From the NCBI GenBank assembly GCA_902787065.1, contig CADAFA010000037.1, positions 1-8,341 on the forward strand: 8,341 nt of DNA, written 5' to 3'. The notes under the pieces are model-generated. The model was not told the origin of the DNA, searched no databases, and saw only the letters and a program-made list of their open reading frames with translations. The DNA is from an uncultured Elusimicrobium sp. GTDB lineage: Bacteria; Elusimicrobiota; Elusimicrobia; Elusimicrobiales; Elusimicrobiaceae. Shown in pieces: positions 5,811 through 8,341 of the stretch (its first letter is position 1; every line of letters starts with the position of its first letter). The position numbers were made by a program, and so were the translations under genes.

Positions 5811-5838
5811 AGGAGAGGAAAAATTGAAAATTACTTAA
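5811..5838 (+). promoter_or_regulatory. Strong Shine-Dalgarno with a four-codon TTG mini-ORF
   Basis: AGGAGAGG (5811-5818) is followed 5 bases later by TTG-AAA-ATT-ACT-TAA. The SD is one of the strongest in the window yet serves no gene. It could be a leader peptide, a gene remnant or a chance purine run. Confidence 0.25.
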
Positions 5839-5847
5839 ATATACAAG

Positions 5848-5877
5848 CGCGTTATATGCGTTTGATAATATAATGCG
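5848..5877. other. Hairpin upstream of the flippase gene
   Basis: CGCGTTATAT (5848-5857) pairs with ATATAATGCG (5868-5877), 10 bp with one G-T wobble and a 10-base loop. It lies 33 bases upstream of the predicted flippase -35 box and could be an operator or a weak terminator for upstream transcription. No T run follows. Confidence 0.35.
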
Positions 5878-5909
5878 GAATGAAAACGCGTAAAATAAGA
5901 TTTCCTATA

Positions 5910-5938
5910 TTGTCCATTGATTAACAAAATAATATAAT
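5910..5938 (+). promoter_or_regulatory. Sigma-70-type promoter giving a leaderless flippase mRNA
   Basis: TTGTCC (5910-5915) and a perfect TATAAT (5933-5938) are separated by exactly 17 bases. A start point 7 bases after the -10 box would fall on 5945, the A of the flippase ATG. No SD is present upstream of that ATG, which agrees with a leaderless transcript. Confidence 0.6.
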
Positions 5939-5944
5939 AAATAT

Positions 5945-7507
5945 ATGGCATTATTTAAGGAATATTCTTATAAAAAAGGGGCGCTGGTTTCAGTCGGCTC
6001 AACTTTGATTTGGAAATTACTTTCCTTCATAAACAGTATTTTAATTGCCTTTTATTTCGGCACACAAGCGCGCGCTGATATTTATTTTTATATCCTTACA
6101 ATTGGCGGTTTGGTGGGGGCATTTTTTACTTCGTTAAACGGTAATGTTTTGATACCGCAAGCCATGTTTTTAAGAAGGCAAAGTGAGCAAGATTCCAAAA
6201 GTTTTATAAATTTCTTTTTGCTTTCATATAGCATTTTAATCGGTATAATTTTAGCGGTTGGTTTTTTATTTCCCGTCAATATTTTTAGTTTATTTTCTAA
6301 ATTTTCGCAAGAAATACTTATTAAGGATATTTTAATTTTACAACTTGCCTTTTTGTATTTTTGTTCACATATTTTTTGCTATTTTCTTCTAGACATAATG
6401 TATATGTACCGCATTTTTTCGGTCAATTTACTTTTATCGTTAAATGCCATTGTGCCGATGGTAGTGTTGATTTTGTTCCACTCCGATTTAGGGCTTAAAG
6501 CAATGCTATGCGGATTTATAGGTTCTTATATTTTACAGGCTTTTATTTATCTGGGTTTGATGAAGAAAAAATTAAATTGGGCCTTTGCAAATTTTAAAAC
6601 AACTTTTGAAAACCGTCTGAAAAATAATATTTTAACTAATCAAATATTGATACTTGGTAATTTTTGCATAGGCATGCTGCCGATGTATTTGATGAGCAAC
6701 TTTGCAGGTGGTGTAATAAGTGCATATTCCTATGCAAAGCAATTAACGGACGCACCAAGTGAAATTTTAACATCAAAAATAACAAGTGTTTTCCACATAC
6801 AGTTAAATGAAAATGCTTCCGCTCAAAATTTTGAAGATTTAAACCGTAACTACTTAAAAGCAAATTATTTGATTTTGTTTATTATGGTGCCTTTGGCAAT
6901 TTTTACTTGTTATTTTGCACCTGATATTGTGAATTTATTTTTTAAACGCGGGGAATTTAATGCGCAGTCCTCAACAAATGTTGTTAAGTTTTTGCGGCCG
7001 ATGATGATACTTTTAATTACGACGGTTCTCACACCTTTTGCCGGCAGTTTAATTGCAAGCACGCGCAAAATTAAGGAAAGTTTTAAATATATGATTTTTA
7101 GGGATATTGTGATTATTGCGGCCATGTACTTTTTCATTTCGCGCTTTGGGCCTTTTGCTTACCCGTATACGCAACTTGGATGTTCGATTTTCGGTTACTT
7201 TATTGTGGCTTTGTTCTTTAAAAACCATATACCGCAAATTAAATTTTGGCAGCCTTTAAAAGATACGGCATTTTTAGTATTTTTGAATTTACTTGCTTTA
7301 ATACCGTCTGCGTTGTTGGCGCAAGTATTGACAGGGCAAACGGTATTTACCCGAATATTTATTTGCGGTTTACTATTTTTATTTACTTTGGCTTTGCTTT
7401 ATTTACCGACGGGGCAACTTAAAAAGATTTTAACTTTTGTTTTAGGTACGCGCTACGAAAATTTTTGTATCAAACTTCCGCACCACTTAAAAAAGTTTTT
7501 TATTTAA
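5945..7507 (+). CDS. MurJ/MviN-family lipid-linked oligosaccharide flippase
   Basis: A 520-aa polytopic inner-membrane protein with about 13-14 hydrophobic segments along its whole length, the size and texture of the MOP superfamily. The MurJ/MviN signature is visible in the middle: D269-A-P-S-E-I-L with the following segment, and LFFKRGEFNAQSS around 332-344, matching the family's LFxRGxFxxxST. The N-terminal segment reads LIWKLLSFINSILIAFYFG. Here E. coli MurJ has SRVLGFARDAIVARIFG, so Arg18 is Lys24 and Arg24 is Asn30, and the cytoplasmic-loop Arg pair after LPNLL is absent. That argues for a cargo other than lipid II, such as a polyprenyl-linked capsule or O-antigen unit, which suits the neighbouring glycosyltransferase. 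No SD; the start is supported by the promoter spacing. The 3' end overlaps the convergent glycosyltransferase by 8 bases. Confidence 0.85.
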   Translation: MALFKEYSYKKGALVSVGSTLIWKLLSFINSILIAFYFGTQARADIYFYILTIGGLVGAFFTSLNGNVLIPQAMFLRRQSEQDSKSFINFFLLSYSILIGIILAVGFLFPVNIFSLFSKFSQEILIKDILILQLAFLYFCSHIFCYFLLDIMYMYRIFSVNLLLSLNAIVPMVVLILFHSDLGLKAMLCGFIGSYILQAFIYLGLMKKKLNWAFANFKTTFENRLKNNILTNQILILGNFCIGMLPMYLMSNFAGGVISAYSYAKQLTDAPSEILTSKITSVFHIQLNENASAQNFEDLNRNYLKANYLILFIMVPLAIFTCYFAPDIVNLFFKRGEFNAQSSTNVVKFLRPMMILLITTVLTPFAGSLIASTRKIKESFKYMIFRDIVIIAAMYFFISRFGPFAYPYTQLGCSIFGYFIVALFFKNHIPQIKFWQPLKDTAFLVFLNLLALIPSALLAQVLTGQTVFTRIFICGLLFLFTLALLYLPTGQLKKILTFVLGTRYENFCIKLPHHLKKFFI

Positions 7508-7511
7508 ATAA
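7500..7511. other. AT-only palindrome at the convergent gene junction
   Basis: TTATTTAAATAA is a perfect 12-base palindrome that contains both stop codons and is flanked by T runs. It has no GC pairs, so it is at best a weak bidirectional terminator. Confidence 0.3.
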
Positions 7512-8279
7512 TTTTTTCTTTACTCTAACCAAAGAAGCATATTTATTGCCAAGTATTTTACATAAAACTCTTTTTAACCTGTTGTATAATTTATAGTACC
7601 ACGGTAGCCAAGATGCCGCGTACCAATGGACACTGTAGGCATTGTCTGTTTTTATCGGTAAATTTGCCTTATTTTTGGGTGCAAAATAGGAGCTTGGGAA
7701 AATTTCTATACCTTCTAAACTCTGTTGCGTATTATTTTGTTTGAGTTCGTAATTTTCTTTTAAAAATTGTGTTTGTAATAGGGGGGAAGGTACAAAACCT
7801 TCTTTTTGCCATTTGTCTGCTTGTATTTTAGAATAAAGGGAGGCTTGTTTTAAAATTTTGTCACTTATTTTAAAGTGCATATTTTCATAAGGTTGCATAA
7901 AGTCTTTTATAATTTTATTACCCTTTTCCGATCCAAAGCCAAGTCCCAGAGCAACAAAATGTTCCGATTCAAACCCGCAAAAAGCGGAGTATTTTAAAAA
8001 ATCGTCAAAAGGTTTTAAGGCTTCAACATCAGTATCAAAATAAATACCGCCGTAATTGTAGATAATATCAAGGCGCGCATAATCAGGCACAAAACCCCAT
8101 TTTTTTTGTTGATAAGCATTAGCCATAAATTTATTTTTTTGAAAATCGTAATTGGATTCATCCCAACGTTTAATTTCATAATCAGGCATAACACGATGCC
8201 AACTGTCCACACACTTTTGGGCTAAAGGTGTTAAAGGTTTACCACCGAACCAACAATAATGAATAACTTTTGGTATCAT
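7500..8279 (-). CDS. DXD-type glycosyltransferase (GT32-like, Gly_transf_sug family)
   Basis: A 259-aa protein beginning MIPKVIHYCWFGG, the hallmark N-terminus of the sugar-binding DXD glycosyltransferases related to OCH1 and capsule enzymes. Key residues are R69 and D71 (DYARLDIIY), the YGGIYFDTD motif with D82-T-D84 that binds the metal and nucleotide sugar, and the C-terminal HWYAASW (H218, W224). The last 25 residues are rich in Lys and Arg and may hold it to the inner membrane. It would add one sugar to a polyprenyl-linked or surface glycan; donor and acceptor cannot be told. The start is supported by an ATGA overlap with the gene upstream on the same strand, and there is no SD of its own. 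It converges on the flippase with an 8-base overlap and no terminator between them. Confidence 0.9.
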   Translation of the reverse strand: MIPKVIHYCWFGGKPLTPLAQKCVDSWHRVMPDYEIKRWDESNYDFQKNKFMANAYQQKKWGFVPDYARLDIIYNYGGIYFDTDVEALKPFDDFLKYSAFCGFESEHFVALGLGFGSEKGNKIIKDFMQPYENMHFKISDKILKQASLYSKIQADKWQKEGFVPSPLLQTQFLKENYELKQNNTQQSLEGIEIFPSSYFAPKNKANLPIKTDNAYSVHWYAASWLPWYYKLYNRLKRVLCKILGNKYASLVRVKKKLFK

Positions 8280-8341
8280 ATTTTTTTACTTTTCAATTTT
8301 TCCAATATAAAAAACATTATTCCGAGTGGGTAAAAAAAGTT
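8276..8341 (-). CDS. C-terminal tail of an upstream gene (partial), possibly a membrane protein
   Basis: An open frame enters from the right edge on the minus strand and gives 21 residues, from NFFYPLGIMFFILEKL to KSKKI, before a TGA that overlaps the glycosyltransferase ATG (ATGA). The hydrophobic segment followed by a Lys-rich end looks like the last membrane helix and cytoplasmic tail of a transporter, polymerase or acyltransferase of a polysaccharide locus. It is too short to identify. The ATGA coupling and the plausible composition are the evidence that it is real. Confidence 0.5.
   Translation of the reverse strand, partial: NFFYPLGIMFFILEKLKSKKI

Noticed and set aside
5869..5874. Second TATAAT box upstream of the flippase
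   Set aside because: No -35-like hexamer exists at a 16-18 base spacing, and the box is explained by the hairpin arm at 5868-5877.

Overview
The window is AT-rich, gene-dense bacterial DNA. It suggests a Gram-negative organism with type IV pilin-like proteins and a periplasm. The short prepilin (cleavage site G/FTLLE, Cys-rich C-terminus), the Cys-rich repeat protein, the low GC and the polysaccharide genes resemble gut Elusimicrobiota. That placement is an inference from protein style, not from a marker gene.

Layout: (1) Bases 2-694 hold the 3' part of a secreted, extremely Cys-rich repeat protein, open at the left edge and followed by a GC-rich hairpin terminator. (2) Bases 799-4686 form a tight three-gene operon: a periplasmic 5'-nucleotidase-type metallophosphatase, a lipoprotein paralogue that has lost the metal-binding and catalytic residues, and the tRNA-dihydrouridine synthase dusB. 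The first junction is an ATGA overlap and the second a 1-base gap. (3) Bases 4687-5184 contain no gene but are full of structure. There is a candidate structured RNA (about 4779-4972) with mutually exclusive pairings and a terminator-like end. It is followed by an island of G/C-rich palindromes and direct repeats (5000-5157) that carries a G-quadruplex motif on the minus strand, just before a prepilin gene. (4) The prepilin gene is at 5185-5739. (5) A 205-base spacer (5740-5944) holds two more hairpins and ends in a promoter placed so that the next mRNA should be leaderless. (6) Bases 5945-7507 encode a MurJ/MviN-type lipid-linked oligosaccharide flippase. It converges, with an 8-base overlap, on a minus-strand DXD glycosyltransferase (7500-8279). 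That gene is coupled by ATGA to the tail of a further gene entering from the right edge. Region 6 looks like the edge of a surface-polysaccharide locus.

The items most worth a second look are the enzyme/pseudoenzyme nucleotidase pair, the unclassified structured RNA, and the G4-plus-palindrome island upstream of a pilin gene. The last recalls, without proving, the G4 element needed for Neisseria pilE antigenic variation. No tRNA, rRNA, transposase, integrase or CRISPR array was seen.
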